Assembly: GCF_007860175.1 (NCBI RefSeq)
Contig: NZ_SJPX01000005.1
Location: 806,001 to 870,000 of the forward strand
DNA: 64,000 nucleotides
Direction of reading: 5' to 3'
DNA from: Rubripirellula reticaptiva
Lineage (GTDB): Bacteria > Planctomycetota > Planctomycetia > Pirellulales > Pirellulaceae
Shown here: positions 42,157-51,706 of the stretch, one piece after another
Numbering within the stretch: position 1 is the stretch's first letter
Layout: every line of letters begins with the position of its first letter
Position numbers and translations under genes: made by a program
The notes under the pieces: model-generated
Told to the model about the DNA's origin: nothing
Database searches by the model: none
What the model saw: only the letters and a program-made list of their open reading frames with translations

Positions 42157-43680
42157 CTACAGCGACTCGAACTTCTCGGCCGCCGCCGTCCATGCGTCCG
42201 TGTTTTGCGGTTGGTACGTCGTGGGTTCAAAGCTTGCGCGAACAAGCGACCGAGCGTCGTCGATCGATTTCAGCTTGCCCAGCCCGACCATTTGCATCAG
42301 CACGTTGCCGATTGCCGTCGCTTCGACCGGTCCCGCAACCACCGTCCGATTGCAGGCGTCGGCCGTCATCTGACATAGCAAAGCGTTGACGGAACCTCCA
42401 CCAACGATGTGAATCGTTTCGATCGGATGGCCTAGCATCGATTCCAGCATTCCCAGACAAACTCGGTAGCGCAGGGCTAGCCCTTCCAGTGCGGCGCGAT
42501 AGTACACGCCGTCAGAAGCCGGTTTCGCTTGGCCGGTCGATTCAGCAAATCCGGTCAAGGCATCAACCATGTCGTCGGGCGCGACAAAGTCCATTGCATC
42601 GGGATTGATCAACAATCCGAACGCAGGAGCCTGTTTGGCTTCGGTCACCATCGTATCCCAAGACACTTCCTTGCCACGACGTAGCATGGACTGACGGATC
42701 TGTTGGAAGATCCACAGACCGCAAATATTTTTTAGCAATCGTGTGCTGCCGCCGACGCCAGATTCGTTCGTGAAGTTCAGCTCGGCGCACTTGTCTGTGA
42801 TCATGGGCTCGGGCAACTCGCACCCCATCAACGACCAAGTCCCGCTGCTGATGTAACACCAAGACGGTTTGGCCGGCGCAAAGTCGTCCGCCGGCACCGC
42901 CAACACGGCTGATGCCGTATCGTGCGTCGCTGGCAAGACGACCGAGACACCATCGAGCCCCGTGAATGACGCGACCGACGGCTGAACGGGGCCCAAGTTG
43001 GTCCCCGGTGACGTCGTTTCCTTGAACAGGGACGAAGGCAAACCGAGCCGAGCGATCAAATCGCGACTCCATTGGCCGTTTCGCGGGTTGGAAAGCTGGG
43101 TCGTGGAAACGTTCGTGATTTCGTTGCTGTGGACGCCAGATAGCAGCCAGTGAAAAAAGTCGCCGATCAACAAGAACTGATCCGCCGCTTCCAGCCCTGG
43201 ATCCCCCGCCAACTTGGCTGCTAGCAATTGGTAGGCAGTGTTGATTTCCAGAAATTGCACCCCGGTAGCGTCAAAAATCTCGGACCGAGGCACAATTTCG
43301 AAGGCTTTTTCCAGCATGCCGCGAGTCCGTCGATCGCGGTGATTGAAACACGAGCCAGCGAATTGGCCGACTTTGTCGATCAAGACATAATCGACGCCCC
43401 AGCTATCAACGCCGACCGATTCGATGTTGACGTACTTGGCCGACGCCATTCGCAACCCGGTTTGGATCTCGCGCCACAGCCCCAATACATCCCATTGCAG
43501 CGAGTCGTGAACACGGACCGGTTCGTTGGCAAAACGGTGGATCGCATCAAGGGTCAGCTTGCCGTCCACGACGACGCCAGCGATAACCCGACCACTACTG
43601 GCCCCTAGGTCGACGGCCAAGTGGGCGACATGCTGCGAGCTGGGCGTTGGGGCAGAAGATGCAGATTTCGTCGATGACAT
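42157..43680 (-). CDS. rhaB: Rhamnulokinase
   Basis: A 507-residue FGGY-family kinase that phosphorylates L-rhamnulose. The N-terminal phosphate-binding motif AVDLGASSGRV, the rhamnulokinase-like HRFANEPV and WDVLGLWREI, SVGVDSWGVDYVL with the catalytic Asp region, and the C-terminal ATP motif HIVGGGSVNALLCQMTAD are visible. The ATG at 43680 adds about 20 flexible residues before the domain. No rhamnose isomerase, aldolase or transporter gene lies nearby, so the pathway is split in the genome. The rhamnulokinase subgroup is judged from several segments and is likely, though FGGY specificity is hard to prove by eye. Confidence 0.88.
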   Translation of the reverse strand: MSSTKSASSAPTPSSQHVAHLAVDLGASSGRVIAGVVVDGKLTLDAIHRFANEPVRVHDSLQWDVLGLWREIQTGLRMASAKYVNIESVGVDSWGVDYVLIDKVGQFAGSCFNHRDRRTRGMLEKAFEIVPRSEIFDATGVQFLEINTAYQLLAAKLAGDPGLEAADQFLLIGDFFHWLLSGVHSNEITNVSTTQLSNPRNGQWSRDLIARLGLPSSLFKETTSPGTNLGPVQPSVASFTGLDGVSVVLPATHDTASAVLAVPADDFAPAKPSWCYISSGTWSLMGCELPEPMITDKCAELNFTNESGVGGSTRLLKNICGLWIFQQIRQSMLRRGKEVSWDTMVTEAKQAPAFGLLINPDAMDFVAPDDMVDALTGFAESTGQAKPASDGVYYRAALEGLALRYRVCLGMLESMLGHPIETIHIVGGGSVNALLCQMTADACNRTVVAGPVEATAIGNVLMQMVGLGKLKSIDDARSLVRASFEPTTYQPQNTDAWTAAAEKFESL

Positions 43681-44470
43681 AAAAATTGGCGATTAGCGTG
43701 GGAATTCCAGTAAAAAACGGCAATTAGCCGCTCCATTTTGCTAGCTCGCCAGCCTATCGAACTCGCCGCCAACCTGCCAGTCTCGGCCCGCAACCCGCCG
43801 CCCAAATCTTGCTTCAAAACTGCCACCCAATCAACAGACCACCCAAAAGAGCTACGTCATTGCTATCGATTTGTTGAGCCAAAGCCCAGGTCAGCGATAC
43901 CCGTTTGAAAAACCGAAAAGGCATGTAACTCGGGGTGCAATAACGCTTTACCGATGACAACTCGGCGCAGCGGAGAACAAAACCAAAATTCTGCAGTTGA
44001 CCGGTCCCGGCAAGGGCGTAATCTAATGCTACCGAGACGGTGAAGAGGCCAGAAAACGCCCAGCCGATTCGGAACAAAACACAGCCGAGATTTGAATGCA
44101 AGTCATTGACTGCATTCGAGTTACGCTAGGACGCAGCGGCCTCCCTTTTTGGGGGATCGGTAACTGCATGAATAGTGCGAACGTCACATTTTGGACGTCT
44201 CTGGCAAATCGTCTCCGCGAGTTCGCCTTGCGTGAGGTTGACGCGGTCAGCTTGCGGCCACGGGCTGACATTCGTCGATGGTGAGAGGCATGCTTTCGAG
44301 CTTGTCGATCATCTCACGAAACCTCACGGGCCGGGTACAGGAGTACCCGGCCGCGAACGCTCGCAGAGAGACTTTTTTCTTAGGGCGCGACCGGCGTCGC
44401 TTTCTTAACACCAAAAGAGGCTACTGCCCGCATCCACATTCTCGACAGGACTCGAACGTGATGCTCACGG
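43681..44470. other. Large intergenic region with no clear gene
   Basis: About 790 bases between rhaB and the NUDIX gene, both on the minus strand. An open frame at 43814-44101 (minus) ends SLTWALAQQIDSNDVALLG...WQF; the alternating hydrophobic pattern and terminal Phe resemble the last strands of an outer-membrane barrel, so it may be the remnant of a lost gene. It begins only at a TTG and has no signal peptide. A perfect inverted repeat lies at 44329-44352. No tRNA was found. Confidence 0.45.
44329..44352. repeat. Perfect 10-base inverted repeat
   Basis: GGCCGGGTAC (44329-44338) and GTACCCGGCC (44343-44352) enclose a four-base loop AGGA. On the plus strand a run of six T follows about 20 bases later (near 44373). 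No plus-strand gene ends here, so it is either part of an unrecognised RNA or a protein-binding or terminator element. Confidence 0.6.
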
Positions 44471-44932
44471 CTAATGCTTCAGATCGATCTCGCCACGCTC
44501 CCACGCGGAAATGAAGGCGGGCAAGCTTGGCAAGACTCCCTTTGCCCCGCGCAGTTCAGCCGGCGTCATCCAAAAGTACTCGCTGACTTCCTCTTCGAAT
44601 GGGATCGGTGTGATCGCGTGGTCCAAGCGAGCCAGCCACCATGCCAACCTTGTCCCCCACGGCGTTACACTTCGCCAGCACAGTCGGACCGGTTCAACAT
44701 CGATCGTCAGTTCTTCCTGCATTTCGCGAACCAACGTTTCATGTTCTTCCTCACCTTTTTCAACCGTACCGCCGGGCAGACACAACTTGCCAGGCGCGGT
44801 CACCGTCAACGCGCGGCGAATGATCAACAGTCGTTCTTCGCGAAAAATCACACCCACGACACCTCGTTTGTTTTCGAAGTTGCCTCGCGGTACTCGTTCG
44901 GACGAAACAGATTTTGGTGGTACGTTGCTCAT
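44471..44932 (-). CDS. NUDIX hydrolase
   Basis: A 153-residue NUDIX protein that hydrolyses a nucleoside diphosphate linked to another moiety. The Nudix box spans residues 55-77: Gly55, Glu61, Arg69, Glu70, Glu73 and Glu74 are in place; the usual late Gly is Thr76. The preceding LCLPGG and the basic LLIIRRAL strand fit the fold. The start ATG is only 4 bases from the likely GTG start of the divergent nucleotidyltransferase gene, leaving no room for separate promoters between the two. Substrate cannot be judged. Confidence 0.9.
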   Translation of the reverse strand: MSNVPPKSVSSERVPRGNFENKRGVVGVIFREERLLIIRRALTVTAPGKLCLPGGTVEKGEEEHETLVREMQEELTIDVEPVRLCWRSVTPWGTRLAWWLARLDHAITPIPFEEEVSEYFWMTPAELRGAKGVLPSLPAFISAWERGEIDLKH

Positions 44933-44936
44933 ACGT

Positions 44937-46289
44937 GTGCTTTTAGCGGAAGCCGACTACCGCGACAATCGCACCCACGCCATCCACTCCCCATCCGAGG
45001 CCAATCAGATCGCAAACGTTAGTCGAAAATTCTTCCACGGCCCCGAGTCTCAGGAAGCGATTCGAATCATCACGACTCTGCGGCAAGCCGGCTTCGTTGC
45101 CCTGCTTGCGGGCGGCTGCGTTCGCGATGCCATGCTAGGCAAACAACCGAAAGACTACGACGTCGCCACCGACGCCACCCCCGATGCAGTTCGAGACGTA
45201 TTCGGAAAAAAGAGTACGCTGGCGTTCGGCGCGTCCTTCGGCGTGATCGGCGTGCTGCCACAGCGAGACACGAAAGCTAGCACCGCAAGTTCGACTGAAT
45301 CCACGATCCAGCCAACCGAGGTTGCAACTTTTCGAAGCGACGGCGAATACAGCGACGGACGTCGCCCCGATTCGGTGCACTTCGGCGACGCGAAGCAAGA
45401 CGCTCTGCGGCGCGACTTTACGATCAACGGGCTGTTCTACGATCCGCACACCGACGAAGTAATCGACTATGTCGGTGGCGAAGCCGACCTACAAGCAGAA
45501 CGTTTACGGACGATCGGCAATCCCGCCGATCGGTTCGGCGAAGACAAGCTGAGGATGTTGCGAGCGGTACGTTTCGCGACGACGCTCGGGTTTGCAATCG
45601 ATCCGTCCACTCGTGACGCGATCGAATCGTTCGCTAGCCAGATGAATGTTGTCAGCGGAGAACGAATCGGTGCGGAAATGCGCCGCGTTTTCACATCGCC
45701 GTCGGTGGTCCAGGGACTGCGTCATTTGATCGACTGCAAACTGGATGAAACGGTGTTGCCTGAAATTTCCGCCGTCAATCTAGACCAGCTTGCCGCCAAG
45801 ACAAACAAATTGAGCAACCGCTCGTTTGCGATCGTGATGGCATGCTTTCTGCTGCAAACCGATGCACCCGAGCAAGCGTTAGCGGCGATCGCAGATCGCT
45901 GGAAACTCTCAAACGAGGAAGTGCGTCAGATCACGGCGGCAATCCTGCACTACCCCGTGATTGGCGGTGCGGACCGGTTGGCTTGGTCGGTCGTGCAGCC
46001 GATCCTGATCGATCGTGATGCCGAAACGATCATCGAAGTGGCCGAAGCGAATTCGAAATCCAGCGACGAAGCCGGCATCGCGATCGCTCGGCGTGCGATG
46101 GCGATGCCACGGAAGGAACTCGATCCGCCACCATTTTTGAACGGCAAAGACTTAAAAGATCTCGGCATCCCGGCCGGCCCGCTTTACAAGTCGATCCTGC
46201 AATCGATCCGCGACGCTCAACTTGATGGAAAGATCCACTCACGCGGCGAAGCCATTACCCAAGCCCAGCAGCTATCAAACTCGTTATGA
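44937..46289 (+). CDS. CCA tRNA nucleotidyltransferase / poly(A) polymerase family protein
   Basis: A class II nucleotidyltransferase of about 450 residues. The N-terminal domain has GGCVRDAMLG (59-68), the metal-binding pair in KDYDVAT (Asp73, Asp75), RRDFTINGLFYDP and the RNA-binding LRMLRAVRFATTLGF. The C-terminal part is helical. It either adds CCA to tRNA or adds poly(A) tails; the motifs do not decide. The first regular start near the domain is GTG at 44937; open frame further upstream runs antisense through the NUDIX gene. Residues about 145-165 are a Ser/Thr-rich insertion. The deacylase gene overlaps its stop by 4 bases. Confidence 0.9.
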   Translation: MLLAEADYRDNRTHAIHSPSEANQIANVSRKFFHGPESQEAIRIITTLRQAGFVALLAGGCVRDAMLGKQPKDYDVATDATPDAVRDVFGKKSTLAFGASFGVIGVLPQRDTKASTASSTESTIQPTEVATFRSDGEYSDGRRPDSVHFGDAKQDALRRDFTINGLFYDPHTDEVIDYVGGEADLQAERLRTIGNPADRFGEDKLRMLRAVRFATTLGFAIDPSTRDAIESFASQMNVVSGERIGAEMRRVFTSPSVVQGLRHLIDCKLDETVLPEISAVNLDQLAAKTNKLSNRSFAIVMACFLLQTDAPEQALAAIADRWKLSNEEVRQITAAILHYPVIGGADRLAWSVVQPILIDRDAETIIEVAEANSKSSDEAGIAIARRAMAMPRKELDPPPFLNGKDLKDLGIPAGPLYKSILQSIRDAQLDGKIHSRGEAITQAQQLSNSL

Positions 46290-47383
46290 CAGAAACTCCC
46301 AACATTGCTCATTGGTTCGGCGCCGACCTTGCACCGGGCGAATCGGCCAACACGGAACTGCAAGTCACCGAAAGCTACAGCGGCCGGAACATTTCAATCC
46401 CGATTCGCGTTTGCCGTGGCCTGACTGACGGGCCAACGGTCTTCGTAACCGCCGCGCTTCATGGCGACGAACTAAACGGAACCGGCGCCATCCGCATGCT
46501 GATCGACAATGACGATTGGAAACTGCAGTCAGGCACTGTTCTGATGATCCCGGTGCTGAATCCTTTGGGATTCGAACAGCACTCGCGTTACCTACCTGAT
46601 CGACGCGACCTGAACCGCTGTTTTCCTGGCACGGTCAGCGGCAGCATGGCATCACGATTAGCGAAAGTGATCTTCGATTCGGTCATCACCCAGTGCGATT
46701 TCGGGATCGACTTGCACACCGCAGCAGTCCGGCGGACGAATTTTCCGAACGTGCGAGCGAACTTAGAACATCCTGATTGCTTGCGGCTGGCGACTGCGTT
46801 TGGATGTGGGATCTTGCTGCACGGTAACGGCCCCAAAGGATCATTGCGGTTGGAAGCGACTAAAGCGGGATGTCCGACGATCGTGGTCGAAGGTGGCGAA
46901 GTTTGGAAAGTCGAGTCGTCAGTTGCCGAGTGCATGACTCGCGGAATCCTAAATGTCTTCAAAGAGCTTGGCATGATGGACGGCGAACAGGACTTGCCCG
47001 ATTCACAAGTCACTCTGCGGGAAACCAAGTGGCTGCGTGCCGAACGGGGCGGGTTCATGTCGCTGCACGTGGCGCCGGGCGACAGCGTCGAAAAAGGGCA
47101 AGCGATCGCAACCAACAGCAGCTTGTTGGGTGAAGAAAAAGGTCGCTTGGTCACACCGTTTTCGGGAATCGTGATTGGCATGACGACTCTGCCCGCGGTC
47201 CAGCCTGGCGAACCGGTCGTCCAGATCGGGCGTCTTGCCGACCCTAAATCCGCACGGCGTCACGCCAAGCAAGTCGCCGGCGACGACGTGCAACGCACCG
47301 CCCACGAACATCTAGCCACCAACATCCATGTGACCGAACCGAGCGAAGAAGAACCAAACAAGCAGGAACCACCGGCGAAATAG
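46286..47383 (+). CDS. Succinylglutamate desuccinylase/aspartoacylase family protein
   Basis: A 365-residue zinc hydrolase of the M14-like aspartoacylase family. The metal motif HGDELNG (HxxE), DLNRCFPG with substrate-binding Arg/Asn, and DLHTAAVRRTNFP with the third metal His are in order. The C-terminal ~110 residues form a barrel-sandwich hybrid-like region (SLHVAPGDSVEKGQAIA, FSGIVIGMTTLPAVQPGE), followed by a charged tail. Such proteins remove acyl groups from amino acids or related amides. The ATG overlaps the nucleotidyltransferase stop by 4 bases, so they are translationally coupled; no shared pathway is obvious. Confidence 0.9.
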   Translation: MTETPNIAHWFGADLAPGESANTELQVTESYSGRNISIPIRVCRGLTDGPTVFVTAALHGDELNGTGAIRMLIDNDDWKLQSGTVLMIPVLNPLGFEQHSRYLPDRRDLNRCFPGTVSGSMASRLAKVIFDSVITQCDFGIDLHTAAVRRTNFPNVRANLEHPDCLRLATAFGCGILLHGNGPKGSLRLEATKAGCPTIVVEGGEVWKVESSVAECMTRGILNVFKELGMMDGEQDLPDSQVTLRETKWLRAERGGFMSLHVAPGDSVEKGQAIATNSSLLGEEKGRLVTPFSGIVIGMTTLPAVQPGEPVVQIGRLADPKSARRHAKQVAGDDVQRTAHEHLATNIHVTEPSEEEPNKQEPPAK

Positions 47384-47568
47384 CGTGAAATGACGCGTCA
47401 ACAAATTGGACGCCCAGCCGAGAACTCGACAAGATGAAGCAGGCCGGCTGATCGACTGATCTTGACCCAATCTGGCCGCCGAGACTAAACCTAAACGACA
47501 TCAAAACAGATCAAGGATGATGCTGTTCCGACCTCAGACCCACGTACCTAGCCAAGGAAGGCCCAACG

Positions 47569-48729
47569 ATGGCCAATCCCGCAAATAACGTCCCGTTGAT
47601 GGACGTCAATCGTGACAATCTTCCCCTGCGTGAAGAATTCATCGAGGCCCTGACCGATGTCGTCGACAGCGGTCGTTTTCTGTTCGGCCCAGATGTGGTT
47701 GAACTCGAAAGCGAAGTCGCGGCCTACAGCCAAGTCGACAACGCGATCGGCTGTGCGTCGGGCAGCGACGCGCTGCTGCTGGCAATGATGGCGTTGAACA
47801 TTGGGCCTGGGGACGAAGTGATCGTGCCCAGCTTTACGTTCTTTGCATCAGTTAGCTGCATCACACGACTGGGTGCGACGCCCGTCTTTGTCGACATTCG
47901 ACCCGACACGTTTAACATCGACGCCGAAAAGATCGAAGCCGCGATCACTCCGCGAACCAAAGCGATCATTGCCGTCCACCTGTTTGGCCAATGCGCTGAA
48001 ATCGACCGCATCTGCCAAATCGCCTGCGCTCACGATGTCGTCGTCGTCGAAGACGCAGCACAAGCCATCGGCGCCGCCTATCATTCACGCCCAGCGGGCA
48101 GTTGGGGACTGATCGGTTGCTTCAGCTTCTATCCCACGAAAAACTTGGGCGGCATGGGTGACGGCGGCATGATGACGTCGCTCGACCCTGCAACTGCCGA
48201 CCGCCTGCGTTTGTTTGCCGGTCACGGAATGCGACCGCGATACTTCCACAAAGTGGTCGGGATCAACAGCCGACTGGACACGTTCCAAGCCGCCGTGCTG
48301 CGAGTCAAACTGCGCCACTTGCCGGAAGCGGTCGAAGCACGACAAACCATTGCGTCGCGCTACAAGCGTTGGCTGACCGAGGCTGGTGTCGTCGGCGACG
48401 ATACGATGGTGCTGCCTTACGAAGATCCAAACGCATTCCACGTTTGGAACCAGTACGCCGTTCGGATTCCTGGTGGACGCCGCGACGCACTGCGAGCTCA
48501 CTTGTCCGAGCAAAATGTGGGCAGCGAGATCTATTACCCGATCCCTGTTCACAAGCAAGAATGCTATCGCGACAAGAAGTATTCCGATGCCTCGCTTCCT
48601 GAAACGAACAAAGCTTGTGCCGAAATCATGAACCTGCCGATCTTCCCCGGTTTAACCGAATCGGAACAACGGCAAGTTGTCGACACGGTGGCGAAGTTCT
48701 ATTCGGCTAGCAATCGGATGGTTGCGTAA
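47569..48729 (+). CDS. DegT/DnrJ/EryC1/StrS family aminotransferase
   Basis: A 386-residue PLP-dependent aminotransferase of the sugar-aminotransferase family, which makes amino sugars for surface glycans. The PLP lysine is Lys191 in FYPTKNLGG; VVEDAAQAIGA holds the cofactor Asp; GCASGSDALLLA binds the phosphate; the active-site HVWNQYAVR segment is near the end. The ATG at 47569 follows AAGGAAGG. It is a single gene between the deacylase and rnpA, with no nearby sugar-nucleotide genes. Substrate unknown. Confidence 0.95.
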   Translation: MANPANNVPLMDVNRDNLPLREEFIEALTDVVDSGRFLFGPDVVELESEVAAYSQVDNAIGCASGSDALLLAMMALNIGPGDEVIVPSFTFFASVSCITRLGATPVFVDIRPDTFNIDAEKIEAAITPRTKAIIAVHLFGQCAEIDRICQIACAHDVVVVEDAAQAIGAAYHSRPAGSWGLIGCFSFYPTKNLGGMGDGGMMTSLDPATADRLRLFAGHGMRPRYFHKVVGINSRLDTFQAAVLRVKLRHLPEAVEARQTIASRYKRWLTEAGVVGDDTMVLPYEDPNAFHVWNQYAVRIPGGRRDALRAHLSEQNVGSEIYYPIPVHKQECYRDKKYSDASLPETNKACAEIMNLPIFPGLTESEQRQVVDTVAKFYSASNRMVA

Positions 48730-48784
48730 GCACGTTTTTCCGGTGTGATCCCGCGGGCCTTGTTTGCGGGTTCGCGTGCCAGCG

Positions 48785-49135
48785 TCAACTCATTCGCTTG
48801 ACGGCTTTGGCCGCTAATTTGGGAATCGACTTGCGGATTTCAGCCCAAGTCGGTTGGGCGTCTTTTTTGGGACGCACGATGAAGTCGTATCCGGTCGGCA
48901 ATACTTGTTGCTGCAATCGAAACGATTCGCGGATCAGTCGTTTCCAACGATTACGTACGACCGCGTTGCCGGTCCGTTTAGGAATGGTGACGCCCATTCG
49001 CGCCCTAGCATCCGGCGACGACGCGATCGCGAACAACACCAGGACTCCGTCGGCTGCGCACGAGCCCTTCTTTAACGCGAGAGTAAACTCACTGGCGCGT
49101 TTGACTCGTTGATGTTTGCCGAAGGTGTATCGCAT
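48785..49135 (-). CDS. rnpA: Ribonuclease P protein component
   Basis: A 116-residue basic protein that helps the RNase P RNA trim 5' leaders from tRNA. The RNR signature [14 protein letters not shown] and the N-terminal [11 protein letters not shown] motif are clear, and the length is typical. In most bacteria rnpA follows rpmH near the origin. Here no rpmH is adjacent; the gene lies 5 bases after a DnaJ-type chaperone gene and is likely co-transcribed with it. Confidence 0.96.
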   Translation of the reverse strand: MRYTFGKHQRVKRASEFTLALKKGSCAADGVLVLFAIASSPDARARMGVTIPKRTGNAVVRNRWKRLIRESFRLQQQVLPTGYDFIVRPKKDAQPTWAEIRKSIPKLAAKAVKRMS

Positions 49136-49140
49136 GCTCT

Positions 49141-50124
49141 CTAGAACGCCAGATCATCGCGAAGGCTAACCGAGTTGCGTTCTTCGAACTGCTCGATCAG
49201 CTTCTTCGATTCATCATCGATTGTTTTCGGCACTTGAATCTGCAAGACCACCAACAAGTCGCCGGCCGTGCCATCGCGATGCTTGACGCCTTGACCCTTC
49301 AAACGCAGCCGCGTGCCGCCGCTGGTACCGGCTGGCACGGTGACGGCAACCACTTTATCAGGCGTCGGCACGTCGACTTTGGCGCCCAAGATGGCTTCGC
49401 CAACCGAGATTGGCACGTTGACTTCGAGATTGCGGCCAATGCGTTTGAAATGCGGGTGATCCGAAACCTTGATCAGCAAGATCAAGTCGCCTTGCGGTCC
49501 GCCGTTGGGCGAAGGTTGCCCACGCTCGCGTAAGCGAATCTTTGATCCGGTTTCGACACCCGGTGGAATCGTAACGGCAATCTTCTCGTTGTCTCCGCCA
49601 GATGCCAGATAGAACTCGGTCTTGCCACCGCGAACAGCGACTTCCAATGGAATATCAAGTTCGTGTCGAACGTTAGCACCGGGCTGAGGCGGCGCCGGAC
49701 GCCGAGCTCCGCCACCCGGTCCACGGCCAGCCCCGCGACCGCCTCCGCCGCCGACCATTTGTTCAAAGAAGTCGCCGAAGCCTTCGAATTGTGCTCCACC
49801 ACGACCGCGACCGCCAAAGATCTGCTCCAAATCGAGCCCCTCGAAGCCTGCCGCTCCACCACCGCCAGCGCCACCGCCAGGATTGAAACCTGAACCGCGT
49901 ATTTTTTCAAAGTCGGCGCCATAGCGGTCGTACGCCGCCCGTTTTTCATCGTCGCTCAGAACGTCGTTCGCTTCTTGGATCCGCTTAAACCGATCTTGAT
50001 ACTTCTTGTCGTCAAGATTCTTGTCCGGGTGGAACTTGATCGCCAACTTGCGATACGCCTTTTTTATTTCGTCCTTCGTTGCAGTACGAGGAACGCCCAG
50101 AGTTTGATAAAGGTCTTCAGCCAC
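49141..50124 (-). CDS. DnaJ/CbpA-type co-chaperone without zinc finger
   Basis: A 327-residue type II J-protein that stimulates DnaK. From the GTG at 50124 it begins with the J domain ([20 protein letters not shown]), with the catalytic HPD at 32-34. A Gly/Arg-rich region (about 75-150) and the two-barrel DnaJ C-terminal domain ([42 protein letters not shown]) follow. The CxxCxGxG zinc repeats of classical DnaJ are absent, as in CbpA. Open frame upstream to a TTG at 50193 adds residues unlike a J domain. It is followed after 5 bases by rnpA. Confidence 0.93.
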   Translation of the reverse strand: MAEDLYQTLGVPRTATKDEIKKAYRKLAIKFHPDKNLDDKKYQDRFKRIQEANDVLSDDEKRAAYDRYGADFEKIRGSGFNPGGGAGGGGAAGFEGLDLEQIFGGRGRGGAQFEGFGDFFEQMVGGGGGRGAGRGPGGGARRPAPPQPGANVRHELDIPLEVAVRGGKTEFYLASGGDNEKIAVTIPPGVETGSKIRLRERGQPSPNGGPQGDLILLIKVSDHPHFKRIGRNLEVNVPISVGEAILGAKVDVPTPDKVVAVTVPAGTSGGTRLRLKGQGVKHRDGTAGDLLVVLQIQVPKTIDDESKKLIEQFEERNSVSLRDDLAF

Positions 50125-50202
50125 GAATATCGTCAGGGGAAACAGAGGAGTCGGATGCCAATGATTGTGCTCCGCCAAAATGGCAGATTTCAACTCAAAC
50201 GG

Positions 50203-51195
50203 CTAGGTATTGCAAACCGCGAACCGGATCGACTTGCCAGACGCCCGAACATCAATTTTTCCCGGCAAAGTGTACCGTTGTTCGTTAGTACTGGGGTCTT
50301 GGTCGGCAATTGTCGCGGCCAGTCGCAGCCAATGATCCCGTGTCATCTCGCCACGCGGCCATCCCAATCGATCCCAAATCGTCTGCAACCCGGCGATCAC
50401 GACCGCCGAAGGAGTCTCGCTGTCTCGCCAAACTAAGACTTTGCCATCAGCCACCGCCTGGGCCTGGACCCAATCCGCACCTGCCGAATCGATCAAATCA
50501 CGCCAATCACGCTGGGCCATCGCCGCCCGACCGATCGCTTCGGTGGCGTCCGCGTACCGAGATTCAATCAGCGGGATCAGCTCGTTGCGAAGCCAGTTGC
50601 GTTGGTACACCGTTTCGGCGTTGGACGCATCTTCTCGCCATGATTGTCCAACTTTGACCAGATAATCGCGAATCGATTGGCGGCGAACACCGATCAGCGG
50701 CCGAACGATGACCAAATCGTCGTCAACCGGCCGATGCGGGGCGATCCCTGCTAACCCGGATGGCCCAGTTCCACGCATCAAGTGGTGCAGCACCGTTTCG
50801 ACGTTGTCGTCAGCCGAATGAGCCAGGGTGATATAGCGACAACCGAGCGATTTGGCTGTATCGACCAGGAACTCGAGTCGCGCCGATCGCAACGAGGCTT
50901 CGTCTGATTTAGTTTTGAGGGCGCGGCCGCCGACGAATCTGACGCCAAGCGACCGAGCCAAGGCTTCGACAAAATGCTCGTCCCCATCGGACGCTTCACC
51001 TCGCAAGGCATGGTTGAAATGAGCCGCCACGAGAAAACCCGACTGAGGCAGACTCGCCCCGATTTCCGCCATCACACGCAGCAGCCCCACGCTGTCCGCA
51101 CCACCACTGCAGCCGACCACGACGCCCACACCCGCCCACCGATGGGGTGGCCAGGCGTCGGAGAGCTGATCGATTAGAGTCGTCGCGGCTGGCAT
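50203..51195 (-). CDS. tilS: tRNA(Ile)-lysidine synthase
   Basis: A 330-residue enzyme that converts C34 of the CAU-anticodon isoleucine tRNA to lysidine. The PP-loop is SGGADS (30-35), followed by HFNHALRG, TLAHSADDNVETVLHHLMRGTG and LSRxxI-like VRPLIGVRRQSIRDYL. It is shorter than E. coli TilS and lacks most of the C-terminal lobes, as in several other phyla. The ATG at 51195 is chosen; the open frame upstream to 51393 has no family character. It precedes the J-protein gene on the same strand with ~80 bases between. Confidence 0.93.
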   Translation of the reverse strand: MPAATTLIDQLSDAWPPHRWAGVGVVVGCSGGADSVGLLRVMAEIGASLPQSGFLVAAHFNHALRGEASDGDEHFVEALARSLGVRFVGGRALKTKSDEASLRSARLEFLVDTAKSLGCRYITLAHSADDNVETVLHHLMRGTGPSGLAGIAPHRPVDDDLVIVRPLIGVRRQSIRDYLVKVGQSWREDASNAETVYQRNWLRNELIPLIESRYADATEAIGRAAMAQRDWRDLIDSAGADWVQAQAVADGKVLVWRDSETPSAVVIAGLQTIWDRLGWPRGEMTRDHWLRLAATIADQDPSTNEQRYTLPGKIDVRASGKSIRFAVCNT

Positions 51196-51706
51196 GAAGA
51201 AGGAGGCCGAGAACTTTCTTGATGACTGGAAAACTGGCACTTTTGGAGCCGCGAGCCGCCCCGAGCAACTTAATCCGACGCCGGTTGTTTCGCGGGAAGT
51301 TGCAAGCTGGTAATCTTGTGAAGTGATCCCTCCCGCTCCTTTGGTGGCAGGATTGGCATCACTCAATGTGAAGATTAACACCCCACCGGACAACAGAACC
51401 TCCCCCGTTGTTCGTCGATGATGTGTTCAACGCTTGTCTGCGCTTTCCAAACCTTTGACTGCGACATTGTACCGATGTGGTCCCTCGTTCTAACGATTTT
51501 CACCTGGCTTCGCCCTGGCTATCTGGCCGGCGACTGCTTGTTTGATCGTGTGACGGCATCACGTTTTACATCTTCCGCAAGTTGTGCGTCCGCGCCGAAC
51601 TTGCAGTCCAGCGGTTTGTTTCTAGCGATCGATTCACTCGTTCAACGTATCACGACGAGACTTTGCAACGGCCGGTTTTCGAGTTCTCGATTTCGAGGAC
51701 CCATCA
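51196..51706. other. Intergenic region upstream of tilS and rny
   Basis: About 510 bases between the divergent tilS and rny starts. An open frame at 51418-51792 on the plus strand runs into rny in another frame, lacks a domain and is Cys/Phe-rich, so it is not taken as a gene. The region should contain both promoters; none stands out by eye. Confidence 0.45.

Noticed and set aside
44440-44470. GGACTCGAAC, which resembles the T-arm of a minus-strand tRNA
   Set aside because: The flanking bases do not pair as a T-stem, and no acceptor, anticodon arm or CCA end is present.
48750-48770. CCCGC/GCGGG hairpin between the DegT aminotransferase gene and rnpA
   Set aside because: Only five base pairs with an 11-base loop and no T-tract; too weak to call a terminator.
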